Assembly (NCBI GenBank): GCA_020216575.1
Contig: JAIUYC010000044.1
Coordinates: 1-10,887 of the forward strand
Length of the DNA: 10,887 nt
Direction of reading: 5' to 3'
Source of the DNA: Coleofasciculus sp. S288
Lineage (GTDB): Bacteria; Cyanobacteriota; Cyanobacteriia; Cyanobacteriales; Coleofasciculaceae
The notes under the pieces are model-generated. The model did no database searches. It was not told the origin of the DNA and saw only the letters and a program-made list of their open reading frames with translations. The translations under genes and the position numbers were made by a program. Shown piece by piece: positions 1 to 6,757 of the stretch; the stretch's first letter is position 1; each line of letters begins with the position of its first letter.

Positions 1-1459
1 AGTAACCGTAGTAGCAGTGGCTAGTTGGGACATAGCAACGCCTATCATGAGTCAACGACCAAACAGGACTCCAGTCAATTTCTTGGCGTTCATCAAAGGG
101 TTCTGGAACCCAGTTAAACCGGGAACCGCTAGCATTCCATTGTTCGCGATGTTGGAATTGGCGATCGCTAAACAGCATACAAGCATTGGCAGGAATGGCA
201 GTATCGAGTTCTGCAAACTTGGCTCGAATTCGCGCTTCATCCCCCTGAAAAACAGCCGCATACCGCTCAATCGACTCGCACAACGCACTTGCCTTGGCTT
301 GACTGTCCCGCTTCCCTTTCCCGCCGGATCTACCTCGCAGGCTTTCGCGCCAGAAGTAGAAGTTATCGTCCATGAGGACAAAATTATGGTCAGAGAGATA
401 CGAATGAGTCGGCACACTCTCCTCCTCTCCCACTGTATTTCGCCGCAGAGCGCTAGTGATACCTGTAATTGGACTGATATGATGAGCTAACTGTTTAAAG
501 GTTGCCTCTGGCGAGCAACTGCGATGTCCGCCATCGGAAGTAAACGACTTTTTTTGGCTTTGAAGTGAGATTGCTGCTGATTGCCTGAGTGCTACCTGTT
601 TAGGATTTCCACAGCAGGAACATTGGGGACGCCGGATGAGAACGTGGCTGTGCTTTTCCAGGGATAGCGCGTTCAGGGTAACAATATTCCCCTCAAGGTG
701 GGAGTTCGTTTCGCAAGCCACCCATTTGGCAGTCTCGGTTGCTGCCATTCCGAGGGCAATGTGCAATGTTGACGGCAGTGTAGAAACTGATGTGGGGAAA
801 GGTTTAGTTGTAGTTTTTTTCCTCTGAAGGTAGCTGTCAACTTTGCGATGTCCTTGAAGGCGATGCCGCAGGCATTCCCAGCATCCCGTTTGTCCAGGGA
901 TAAAGATTGGGCCTACCCACATCTCAATTCCTACGGGCTTAACTAACATCCAGGGATGGTTGTGGCGGTTGGCGTCCCGGTTAAAAGCATCCAGTCCCTC
1001 TTGCAGGTAATCATCCGTCAAAACTATACTGCGATCGCCTCCGTCTCCAACACGAACTCCAAGTGATTCCAGCAAGGTTTTGAAAGGAGCCGTATCAACC
1101 TTACCAAAGGAACCCAAAGAAATCGTTACATCGTGTAAACGCTTTGCAACTTTTTCCGGAGCTAGGTCTAGCATGCTCCAAAAAGCAGCTTGTTCCAATG
1201 GCAAAGACGGATTGGCATCAACGACATAGCCTTGATGGCGCAACTCATCCAACAGGGAAAACACCTCTAGAGGTGATAGTCGATCCTGGAGGAGAAGGAT
1301 AATCTCCTTAACAGTATGATGCCCGTCTAAGAGGGGTGCCAGTTGGATGTAGGGTTCTCCGCGCAGCAGGAAGTGTGCTTTCTCGGACAGTAAAAAGACA
1401 CCTTCTGAGGGAACAATTTCACACCGAAAGCACGGCTTAAACCTCGGTTGACCAAACAT
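1..1459 (-). CDS. TOMM cyclodehydratase (ThiF-like/YcaO fusion, PatD/TruD/LynD-like), 3' end outside window
   Basis: Reading the minus strand from ATG at 1459 gives 486 codons without a stop, running off the left edge. An in-frame TGA lies two codons upstream of the ATG, so this is the only ATG start; no clear Shine-Dalgarno is seen. Residues 1 to about 85 resemble the leader-peptide-binding winged-helix region (FLLRGEPYIQLAPLLDG). A ThiF/E1-like part follows (VVLTDD-type, PWMLVKPVG, GCWECL). C193/C196 and C280/C283 form two CxxC pairs expected to bind zinc. FTSDGGHR (306-313) and HHISPITG (326-333) are family landmarks. The YcaO domain begins with SGGKGK (378-383) and ALCESIERY (392-400), which belong to the ATP-binding site. 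Family members use ATP to cyclise Cys/Ser/Thr of a precursor peptide to azolines. Homologues are about 750-790 aa, so roughly a third is missing, including the C-terminus. The protein is probably cytoplasmic. No precursor peptide is visible in the window; I expect it to the left. Confidence 0.93.
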   Translation of the reverse strand, partial: MFGQPRFKPCFRCEIVPSEGVFLLSEKAHFLLRGEPYIQLAPLLDGHHTVKEIILLLQDRLSPLEVFSLLDELRHQGYVVDANPSLPLEQAAFWSMLDLAPEKVAKRLHDVTISLGSFGKVDTAPFKTLLESLGVRVGDGGDRSIVLTDDYLQEGLDAFNRDANRHNHPWMLVKPVGIEMWVGPIFIPGQTGCWECLRHRLQGHRKVDSYLQRKKTTTKPFPTSVSTLPSTLHIALGMAATETAKWVACETNSHLEGNIVTLNALSLEKHSHVLIRRPQCSCCGNPKQVALRQSAAISLQSQKKSFTSDGGHRSCSPEATFKQLAHHISPITGITSALRRNTVGEEESVPTHSYLSDHNFVLMDDNFYFWRESLRGRSGGKGKRDSQAKASALCESIERYAAVFQGDEARIRAKFAELDTAIPANACMLFSDRQFQHREQWNASGSRFNWVPEPFDERQEIDWSPVWSLTHDRRCYVPTSHCYYGY

Positions 1460-1546
1460 TACTCATTTATATTTCGCTTGTTGTAGCCTACCAGGCATGG
1501 CATTTGTAACAAAATTTTTGGATTGGCGGCTCAAAACAATAGAGCT

Positions 1547-1671
1547 TATCATGTCCGTCTAATTACCCGTAATAACAATCTTTCCACGTCTCCGTGTCTC
1601 CGTGTCTCCATGTCCCCGTATCTCCACGTCCCCGTGTCATTTCTACTATGGGTGTTTAATCGGACATGATA
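1547..1671. mobile_element. MITE-like element with TIRs, TA flanks and an inner octamer array
   Basis: The ends TCATGTCCG (1549-1557) and CGGACATGA (1661-1669) are perfect 9 bp inverted repeats. Both are flanked on the outside by TA (1547-1548 and 1670-1671). Weaker matching continues inwards (CTAATTACCCGTAATA against ATTAAACACCCATAGTA). The centre holds an 8 bp tandem array. There is no coding capacity. TA at both ends resembles the target duplication of IS630/Tc1-type elements; that link is inference. The element lies in the gap between the divergent TOMM gene and the FAD oxidoreductase gene. Confidence 0.6.
1588..1638. repeat. Tandem octamer array (GTCTCCGT), about 6 copies
   Basis: Six consecutive 8 bp units and a partial seventh are seen: GTCTCCGT, GTCTCCGT, GTCTCCAT, GTCCCCGT, ATCTCCAC, GTCCCCGT, then GTC. 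The changes between units are mostly transitions. The array lies inside the inverted-repeat element at 1547-1671. Confidence 0.85.
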
Positions 1672-1685
1672 TTAGCGATCGCTAA
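1672..1685. repeat. HIP1 site inside a 14 bp palindrome
   Basis: TTAGCGATCGCTAA is a perfect palindrome around the HIP1 octamer GCGATCGC (1675-1682), directly beside the element ending at 1671. Other HIP1 copies start at 161, 1031, 1794, 2299, 6372, 8924, 9046 and 10590. This density is typical of many cyanobacteria. Confidence 0.8.
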
Positions 1686-1788
1686 GCGCCTCCTCCTCAA
1701 TTTCCTACAGCAGGATGAACTTCTAGGGTGATGGCAACGTCAACTATCTGGCTTAATGTAGCAGAAGATACGACTGTTTGCACAAAAT

Positions 1789-3801
1789 ATGAAGCGATCG
1801 CTGATAACGCTTACTCTTAGCTTAATTTCCTTATCCTCCCTCATCCCACCGACTCTTAGCGCCCCTCCGCGAAGCCCAGACCAAGTAGAAGCTTGTGATA
1901 TTTTAATTGCTGGGGGTGGACTAGCGGGTGCGGCGGCGGCTTACGAAAGCTTGCTGGCAGGGCAAACGGTTTGCCTAACGGAAATTACGGACTGGGTAGG
2001 TGGACAAATTTCATCTCAGGGAACCTCTGCATTAGACGAACGTCCAACCCAGCGAGCGCGTCTATTCTACCCTCGCGGCTACTTGGAACTGAGAGAGCGC
2101 ATTAAACGCTACTATGGCGAACTCAATCCAGGTGATTGCTGGGTGAGCGAATCCTGTTTTCTTCCCCGCGATGCGGACAAAATTCTCTCTCGCATCTTAG
2201 ACGACGCTGCCAGACGGGGCAAAGGCACGTTGAAGTGGTTTCCCTCCACAGTAATCAAGGAATTGGATATTAGCTCAGATGGACGGATTATAGAAAGTGC
2301 GATCGCCATTCAGCACGAACCGACTGACGGTGCTCCTCCCCTCAACACTTACCCCCTCTCTCAAACCATCGAAGATTGGTATCAGTACGAAGATTCGCGC
2401 CGCTTTGAGAAAACGATTATACGTTTCGTGCCTCAAAACCCATCGGCGGGAAATGCTCCCAACTGGTACGTGGTTGACGCTACCGAAACAGGCGAATTAA
2501 TTGGTCTAGCTGATGTTCCCTATCGCGTTGGCATTGACCCTCGCACCCATCTAGAACCTTCCTCTTCTAGCGTCGGTGGCAATCCGTATTGCACACAAGG
2601 TTTTACTTACACCTTTGCGATGGAAGCCACTGAGGAACCCCAGACCCATCAAATGCCCTCATTTTATCCCCAATATCAACCCTACTACAGCTATGAATTG
2701 CCGCGATTGGCGGACTTTGGGTTGGTGTTCACCTATCGGCGCATTTGGAGTCCCCAAGAGGGTGAAGCAACCCGGTTTGGCGGTATCAATTTTACCGCTC
2801 CTGCACCAGAGGATATCTCTATGCAGAACTGGACGTGGGGCAACGACTACCGCCCGGGAAATCCTGAAGATAACTTTGTCTATACTCGCGAACAGTTACA
2901 AGCGACAAATCAACTTGCTCCTGGTGGTTGGATGGGCGGTTTGCGTACAGATGCTCTACGCAAAGGTGAGGAAATTTCCAAAGGGTATTTCTACTGGCTC
3001 GTTGAAGGAACCACCGACTCTCAACTGGGAGAGGGTGTTAAAAAGCAGCATCCTAATAACCGTTTTCTCTCCGGGTTAGATTCCCCGATGGGAACCGTGC
3101 ATGGGTTGTCCAAGTACCCCTACATTCGGGAAGGGCGGCGAATTATTGGACGCCCCTCTTATGGCTATCCGGAAGGTTTTATGGTGTGGGAAATTGACAT
3201 TTCCCGCCGTGACTACAAGGAGGATTATTACCGTCAGACGCTCTCGCCGCAGATGTATCGCGACTTGCGGACAGCCCTTGCTGGACGTGAAGCGTTTTCG
3301 ATTGTCGCGGGTCAGAAAGCACCGGAAGAGGTTAACCGACGTACTCGCTCCTCAATTTATCCTGATTCTGTAGGAATTGGGCATTATGCGATCGATTTTC
3401 ACCCCTGCATGACTCTCAGCCCCCCTGAAGCGCCTGGTAACACAGAAAGAGAAGGAGAACGACAAGGCGCAGGTCAAGCCTATCCCTTCCAAATTCCTCT
3501 GCGGGCAATGATTCCTCAGAAAATTGACAATATGCTAGTGGCTGGAAAAAGTATTGCGACCAGTCACATTGCGGCGGCGGCGTATCGAGTGCATTCCTTT
3601 GAATGGTCATCGGGTGCAGCAGCAGGAACCACGGCAGCATTTGCCTTGGAAAAGGGAATAGCACCTTACGAGCTAGTGGATGAACTGCCCCGACAAGAGC
3701 CGCAACTGCGAGTTTTGCGGCAACGATTGGAACAAAGCGGTAATCCTACAGCGTTTCCAGATACCTCAATTTTCAATGAAAATTGGGACGAGTGGCGCTA
3801 A
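1789..3801 (+). CDS. Exported FAD-dependent oxidoreductase (FAD_oxidored family)
   Basis: This 670 aa protein starts with a Sec-type signal peptide: MKRS, a hydrophobic stretch (5-22), and likely cleavage after TLSA at about residue 25. CDILIAGGGLAGAAAA (36-51) is a Rossmann FAD/ADP-binding glycine motif (G42, G44, G47), followed by the E65-containing strand end and WVGGQISSQG. The C-terminal segment (about 570-617: NMLVAGKSIATSHIAAAA, then SSGAAAGTTAAFALE) is the second flavin-contact region typical of this family. The substrate is unknown; relatives are annotated only as FAD-dependent oxidoreductases or xanthan-lyase-like proteins. The gene stands alone, divergent from the TOMM gene, with no good Shine-Dalgarno before the ATG. 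A HIP1 site overlaps codons 2-5. The signal has KR, not a twin-arginine pair, which is unusual for an exported flavoprotein. A TOMM-tailoring role is possible only by proximity, and I think it unlikely. Confidence 0.9.
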   Translation: MKRSLITLTLSLISLSSLIPPTLSAPPRSPDQVEACDILIAGGGLAGAAAAYESLLAGQTVCLTEITDWVGGQISSQGTSALDERPTQRARLFYPRGYLELRERIKRYYGELNPGDCWVSESCFLPRDADKILSRILDDAARRGKGTLKWFPSTVIKELDISSDGRIIESAIAIQHEPTDGAPPLNTYPLSQTIEDWYQYEDSRRFEKTIIRFVPQNPSAGNAPNWYVVDATETGELIGLADVPYRVGIDPRTHLEPSSSSVGGNPYCTQGFTYTFAMEATEEPQTHQMPSFYPQYQPYYSYELPRLADFGLVFTYRRIWSPQEGEATRFGGINFTAPAPEDISMQNWTWGNDYRPGNPEDNFVYTREQLQATNQLAPGGWMGGLRTDALRKGEEISKGYFYWLVEGTTDSQLGEGVKKQHPNNRFLSGLDSPMGTVHGLSKYPYIREGRRIIGRPSYGYPEGFMVWEIDISRRDYKEDYYRQTLSPQMYRDLRTALAGREAFSIVAGQKAPEEVNRRTRSSIYPDSVGIGHYAIDFHPCMTLSPPEAPGNTEREGERQGAGQAYPFQIPLRAMIPQKIDNMLVAGKSIATSHIAAAAYRVHSFEWSSGAAAGTTAAFALEKGIAPYELVDELPRQEPQLRVLRQRLEQSGNPTAFPDTSIFNENWDEWR

Positions 3802-3830
3802 GCCATTCAAAATTCTACAAGAGACAGAAA

Positions 3831-3849
3831 AAACGCAATCAGGGCGTTT
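3831..3849 (+). terminator. Short hairpin after the FAD oxidoreductase, possible terminator part
   Basis: AAACGC (3831-3836) and GCGTTT (3844-3849) form a 6 bp stem with a 7 nt loop, 29 bases after the stop codon. The downstream T run is only the three Ts of the stem. The GGGCGGG hairpin element overlaps its last two bases. Together they probably end transcription, but neither is a textbook intrinsic terminator. Confidence 0.35.
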
Positions 3850-3914
3850 GTAGGGGCGGGTTTAGCCAACAAATTCGGGTATAACCGATAACATCTAAAC
3901 AAAACCCGCCCTTA
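3848..3914 (+). repeat. GGGCGGG hairpin element, copy A
   Basis: This copy starts with TTGTAGGGGCGGGTTTAGC and ends with ACAAAACCCGCCCTTA. GGGCGGGTTT (3854-3863) pairs perfectly with AAACCCGCCC (3902-3911). Copy B at 9102-9169, in reverse orientation, has the same ends and nearly the same length but a different centre. It is a dispersed intergenic repeat. The stem is followed by TTATTTTTC, so it could also act as a terminator for the upstream gene. Confidence 0.75.
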
Positions 3915-4424
3915 TTTTTCCCTATTTTTACTAACTGCTAGCTTTCTTTTTTGAAATTATATTCACCGATACTTTAAATTAGGGAGTACAACTGACCCAA
4001 TGTAATTTTTCTGTATAGTTTTCCGAATTATGATGAAATTTAGTAAAAGTTATAATAGAGTTGAATTAACTGTAACTTGTTAACTTAATCAAATGCGGTT
4101 GGGGTGTTGATTAAGTTGCTTCATTCTTTACTCAACGCTTAAAGGTTATCTTTATAGCTAAAAAACCTGAGAGCTACTTTTTGCAATAATGCTGATTGAA
4201 TGGGTGCAATGCCGCCTTATGAAGGTATACGAGTTCAATCAGAATCATTTTGGTGTACAAGCCAATCCGCTATTGAGTTTCTTGAAAACTTAGGTCAAGC
4301 ATTCTCTGAATTGCTTTCTAAATCGCCTTCATTGAACTCATAAAACTGTTTCAAGGCGGCTGATTCAACCTGCAAGAATTTAACCAACTCAAGATTGATG
4401 AATTCAAGTATAAGGAATAGACCC
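3915..4424. other. AT-rich gap with no gene
   Basis: No convincing reading frame is present. The longest ATG frame I read is 34 codons (4189-4293), with no recognisable similarity. Visible structure: TATAAT at 4051-4056 with only a poor TTATGA 17 bp upstream; CTGATTGAA (4192-4200) inverted as TTCAATCAG (4234-4242); and GCCGCCTT (4211-4218) inverted as AAGGCGGC (4353-4360). It may be a long leader for the glycosyltransferase-like gene or a decayed element. Confidence 0.5.
4051..4056 (+). promoter_or_regulatory. Possible -10 box TATAAT
   Basis: A perfect TATAAT in AT-rich DNA, but the TTATGA 17 bp upstream matches the -35 consensus at only three positions. It would leave a leader of over 350 bases before the next gene. 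Chance occurrence in AT-rich DNA is quite possible. Confidence 0.2.
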
Positions 4425-5201
4425 ATGAATCAGCAAGAGAAAGAATTTTGCTTTTGCACATTAGCCCTAGGCAATAAGTACAGACTTCTTGCCAAAGAAT
4501 TAGCTAGAGATTTAGAACAGTATTCTCCTGGAACAGTATTAGTAGTTGGTACAGATTCACCCAAGGATTTTAAGGCTTGCAATAATGTTTTAGCCTTTAA
4601 ACTGAAGCAAGCAGGAATTCTACACTGTTATCATGACAAACGCTTTGTGATTGACAAGGCTTTGTCAAGGTTTCGTGTCGCCATCCAAATTGATGCAGAC
4701 ACAAGAATTGTAGATAATGTCCCCGATCCGATTGAATGGCTTCCCGGAATTACAGCAGGTCATTTGGAGAATCTTGTCGAACACGTAGAAACCTATACTC
4801 CAGAAAGATTAGAGTCTCTTAAAGAGATTGCGCTTAAGCTAAATATCCCCTTGGAAAAAACGACGTATGTTGGAGAATCGTTGTTTTTTGTTTCGAGAGA
4901 TGGTGGCAAAGAAAAAGAATTTATCAAACACTGGGATACTATTGCACGCTATCTAGAATTAAAAGGGATACACAGTGGTGAGGGGAATGCTATAGGCATG
5001 GCAGCAGCTAAGGCCGGACTAAAGATTGGCAACAGCTCTGGTTGGGAAACTCTTAATAAAATCAAGAGGCATATGGATGCTTCGTATGAGAAAAAGCCCA
5101 AGAAGTTTTGGCATAGCTTTCAACGCAGGCTAGGATATCACTATCGCTTACAGCGAACTAGGATAGCTGCATTAACTAATTTTGACTTCTACTACCGATA
5201 A
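4425..5201 (+). CDS. Putative GT-A-fold glycosyltransferase-like protein
   Basis: I prefer ATG 4425, which has AAGGA at 4412-4416, 8 nt upstream; this gives 258 aa. In-frame TTG 4395 and ATG 4398 upstream lack a ribosome site. The N-terminus (EFCFCTLALGNKYRLLAKEL) and VLVVGTDSP resemble a first nucleotide-sugar-binding strand and helix. AIQIDADTRIVDNVPDP holds a DAD motif (D90, D92 in this numbering) like the DxD metal-binding site of GT-A enzymes. Further on, ESLFFVSRDGGKEKEFIKHW and SGEGNAIGMAAAKAGLKIG resemble acceptor-side segments of GT8/GT2-like proteins. The C-terminus is basic and aromatic, with no membrane segment. Donor and acceptor are unknown. The gene is AT-rich relative to its neighbours, has no HIP1 site and stands alone, so acquisition by transfer is possible. 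Its TAA stop touches the repeat element at 5199-5325. Confidence 0.65.
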   Translation: MNQQEKEFCFCTLALGNKYRLLAKELARDLEQYSPGTVLVVGTDSPKDFKACNNVLAFKLKQAGILHCYHDKRFVIDKALSRFRVAIQIDADTRIVDNVPDPIEWLPGITAGHLENLVEHVETYTPERLESLKEIALKLNIPLEKTTYVGESLFFVSRDGGKEKEFIKHWDTIARYLELKGIHSGEGNAIGMAAAKAGLKIGNSSGWETLNKIKRHMDASYEKKPKKFWHSFQRRLGYHYRLQRTRIAALTNFDFYYR

Positions 5202-5325
5202 ACTATAGCGTTTCTCCAAGAGGTGAGGTACACCCTAATTGCATTTACTATGCCCCATACCCTATGCCCTATGCCCCAAAACTAGCAACTCTGTGCCTCA
5301 CTAGATTGAGAACTGCTATAAGTTA
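5199..5325. mobile_element. MITE-like element with AACTATAGC ends and an inner heptamer array
   Basis: The left end (5201-5232) and the reverse complement of the right end (5323 down to about 5292) align as imperfect inverted repeats. They share TATAGC, TTCTC, GTGAGG and ACA, about 21 of 29 positions. TA flanks the element at 5199-5200 and 5324-5325. The middle carries a heptamer array. There is no coding capacity. The element begins inside the stop codon of the upstream gene. Confidence 0.6.
5250..5277. repeat. Heptamer tandem repeat (ATGCCCY), 4 copies
   Basis: Units ATGCCCC, ATACCCT, ATGCCCT and ATGCCCC stand head to tail. Heptamer arrays of this kind are the short tandemly repeated repetitive (STRR) sequences of cyanobacteria. 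This one lies inside the 5199-5325 element. Confidence 0.8.
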
Positions 5326-5348
5326 ATGGGGAATTGTAAACAGATGCA

Positions 5349-5376
5349 ATTACCCATTACCCATTACCAATTACCC
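5349..5376. repeat. Heptamer tandem repeat (ATTACCC), 4 copies
   Basis: Units ATTACCC, ATTACCC, ATTACCA and ATTACCC are perfectly in phase. This STRR-type array ends just before the stop codon of the GerMN lipoprotein gene at 5382, so it lies in that gene's 3' region. Confidence 0.8.
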
Positions 5377-5381
5377 AACAA

Positions 5382-6020
5382 TTAAAGATAAATTTCTTGC
5401 CCTTGATCCGTGAAACGGATACCTGTAATCTGCAATTGCGGGTTATCGAGCAGAGTTTTACGTAGGCTGCCGAATAGAGCAAACTGCTCGCAAGTGGAAA
5501 GGGAGAGAAACTGCCGTTGGGAATCCGGCGACAGGCGCAAATCGACTGTGGCAATACGAGTTTTGGGATTGATGCTGACGCGATATCCGGCTAAATCCAA
5601 GTCGCCAGAGGCAGCTTTCTCTAAGACTTTCCCTACCGCAGCATTGACAGGAGTTTCTGCGGGAACGGCCACTTTTTCAGCGACTAGCGTTTGACACTGA
5701 CTGTCGGCTTGATAGACGTTGAGAGTGATAGTCTTAGTCGATTGAGCAATAGCTGTTTCCTTCGTGCCACGAGCATTTAAGGACAACGCTGGGGCTGAGG
5801 TTGGCTTCTGAGGTTGGGCTGGTGTTGAGGTAACTTTATCCGATTGAGATGTCGAGGGAGTGTTATCGGGCTGAGTTGTTGGCAGAGGATTAATCGTTTC
5901 AGTCGCGGGTAAGCTAGCGTCGTTACTTTCGCGGTTGCTGGGTGGAGAGGCACAACTGCTAAGGCTGAAGAGTAATACTCCAGAGATGAAGGGGGCGAAA
6001 TATTTTTTGATACCGTTCAT
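5382..6020 (-). CDS. Lipoprotein with a C-terminal GerMN domain
   Basis: From ATG 6020 the protein is 212 aa; ATG 6035 adds MIFLI. I prefer 6020 because MNGIKKYF then gives the usual charged start of a signal peptide. Neither start has a clear Shine-Dalgarno. The lipobox LSSC puts the lipidated cysteine at residue 23. Residues 24-95 are a Ser/Thr/Pro/Gln-rich linker. The last ~115 residues (from TITLNVYQADSQC to GQEIYL) resemble a GerMN (sporulation/germination) domain: a strand-rich start, INPKTRIATVDL, CEQFALFGSLRKTLLDNP, and ITGIRFTDQG. GerMN proteins in cyanobacteria are envelope proteins of unknown role; the name does not imply sporulation. Two domain cysteines, C109 and C177, could form a disulfide outside the cytoplasm. 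The gene stands alone and converges with the glycosyltransferase-like gene. Confidence 0.8.
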   Translation of the reverse strand: MNGIKKYFAPFISGVLLFSLSSCASPPSNRESNDASLPATETINPLPTTQPDNTPSTSQSDKVTSTPAQPQKPTSAPALSLNARGTKETAIAQSTKTITLNVYQADSQCQTLVAEKVAVPAETPVNAAVGKVLEKAASGDLDLAGYRVSINPKTRIATVDLRLSPDSQRQFLSLSTCEQFALFGSLRKTLLDNPQLQITGIRFTDQGQEIYL

Positions 6021-6035
6021 AATTAGGAAAATCAT

Positions 6036-6630
6036 TAATTAGATAGATTTGTCCCAAGCAACCACCCTGGAAATTAAGGATTGGAGCGTTCGGGGCTACT
6101 ATTGATCTACCGATGTCTCGGATAGAGATCAGTGAAGATTTGCCTGAAGTTTATGGATTGAAGTCCATGAATTGGCAGGAGTAACTTCCCTTGCGCTTGA
6201 TGAACCTTGTCTCCGTGCATGAGGCAATAGAGGATCTATCGTTACTTCATATGGACGTGTTGCACTGTCGAATGTTGCCGACTTAAACCAGTTCAAGCCA
6301 AAACGAAATGGCGTGTCACCTGTCGATGTTAGGCTGTTTACATGGTGGAGAAGCTATTCGAGAGGTTTGTAGCGATCGCGCCATCAAAGTCCACACGGAG
6401 ACTCATACCATTTTGGATTTTGGATTGGAGAAAACCCTAAGGCGAACAGGTTTCAGTAATTCAAATGTGGTTAATAGAAATATCACTGGCTTAAGATTCC
6501 TGAGATAAATTGCAGAACCTCAAGCTAAAATCCGTTAAAACAGTTTTCAACTCTTATAAAATTAGCTTTTTATCAGTTTTAACTAACTTTCGTTTTTAAC
6601 CTTTACTCCGAAGAATAAGAAGAATAACCA
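6036..6630. other. Gap without a convincing gene
   Basis: Short frames are present: 23 codons from 6113, 28 codons in 6199-6285, and a 66-codon frame at 6308-6508 with a HIP1 site. None has a ribosome site, recognisable motif or natural composition. The phrase TTTTGGATTTTGGATTGG (about 6411-6428) is low-complexity intergenic sequence. From about 6520 the DNA becomes AT-rich. It may hold remains of decayed genes, but I cannot name any. Confidence 0.5.
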
Positions 6631-6683
6631 GAAAGGTAGGGGAGTATCCCATTTTGCAAATATCTTTTTTGTCTCAGTGCTAT

Positions 6684-6710
6684 CCCCCTTGTCCCCCTTG
6701 TCTTCCTTGT
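6684..6710. repeat. Nonamer tandem repeat (CCCCCTTGT), 3 copies
   Basis: Units CCCCCTTGT, CCCCCTTGT and CTTCCTTGT are followed by a degenerate CCCTTTTCA. The array is pyrimidine-rich on the plus strand and sits in the middle of the element with GAAAGGTA flanks. Confidence 0.75.
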
Positions 6711-6735
6711 CCCTTTTCACAACTATTTTTGCAAC

Positions 6736-6752
6736 TTCGGGATGCACCCGAA
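6736..6752. repeat. Small hairpin TTCGGG-ATGCA-CCCGAA
   Basis: A 6 bp perfect stem (6736-6741 with 6747-6752) and a 5 nt loop. It straddles the right end of the element and the first bases of the 8 bp direct repeat, so it may be an end structure instead of a terminator; no T run follows. Confidence 0.45.
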
Positions 6753-6757
6753 AGGTA

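Larger units (their letters stand above)
6631..6757. mobile_element. MITE-like element with an 8 bp target duplication and an inner nonamer array
   Basis: A perfect direct repeat GAAAGGTA lies at 6631-6638 and 6750-6757. Directly inside it are inverted ends. The left end has GGGAGTATCCC (6640-6650) then TTGCAAA (6654-6660). The right end, on the reverse strand, reads GGGTGCATCCC (6749-6739), four bases, then TTGCAAA. The shared pattern is GGGWGYATCCC-N4-or-3-TTGCAAA. The centre has a 9 bp tandem array and no open frame. The 8 bp duplication strongly suggests transposition of a 111 bp element. Confidence 0.7.

Noticed and set aside
17..490. Plus-strand reading frame of 157 codons, and a second minus-strand frame at 52-417
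   Set aside because: Both overlap the TOMM cyclodehydratase in other frames. Only the continuous frame from 1459 shows family motifs.
636..827. 63-codon plus-strand frame
   Set aside because: Antisense to the ThiF-like part of the TOMM gene; no motif and no ribosome site.
1789..3801. FAD oxidoreductase as the azoline dehydrogenase partner of the TOMM enzyme
   Set aside because: TOMM dehydrogenases are FMN nitroreductase-fold (SagB-type) proteins without signal peptides. This is a secreted FAD Rossmann protein in divergent orientation.
4189..4293. 34-codon frame considered as a small peptide or RiPP precursor
   Set aside because: No Shine-Dalgarno, no leader-like helix or Cys/Ser/Thr-rich core, far from the TOMM gene, and interrupted by inverted repeats.
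6308..6508. 66-codon plus-strand frame
   Set aside because: No ribosome site, no recognisable domain, low-complexity TTTTGGATTTTGG inside, and a HIP1 site. Probably chance, though a decayed gene cannot be excluded.
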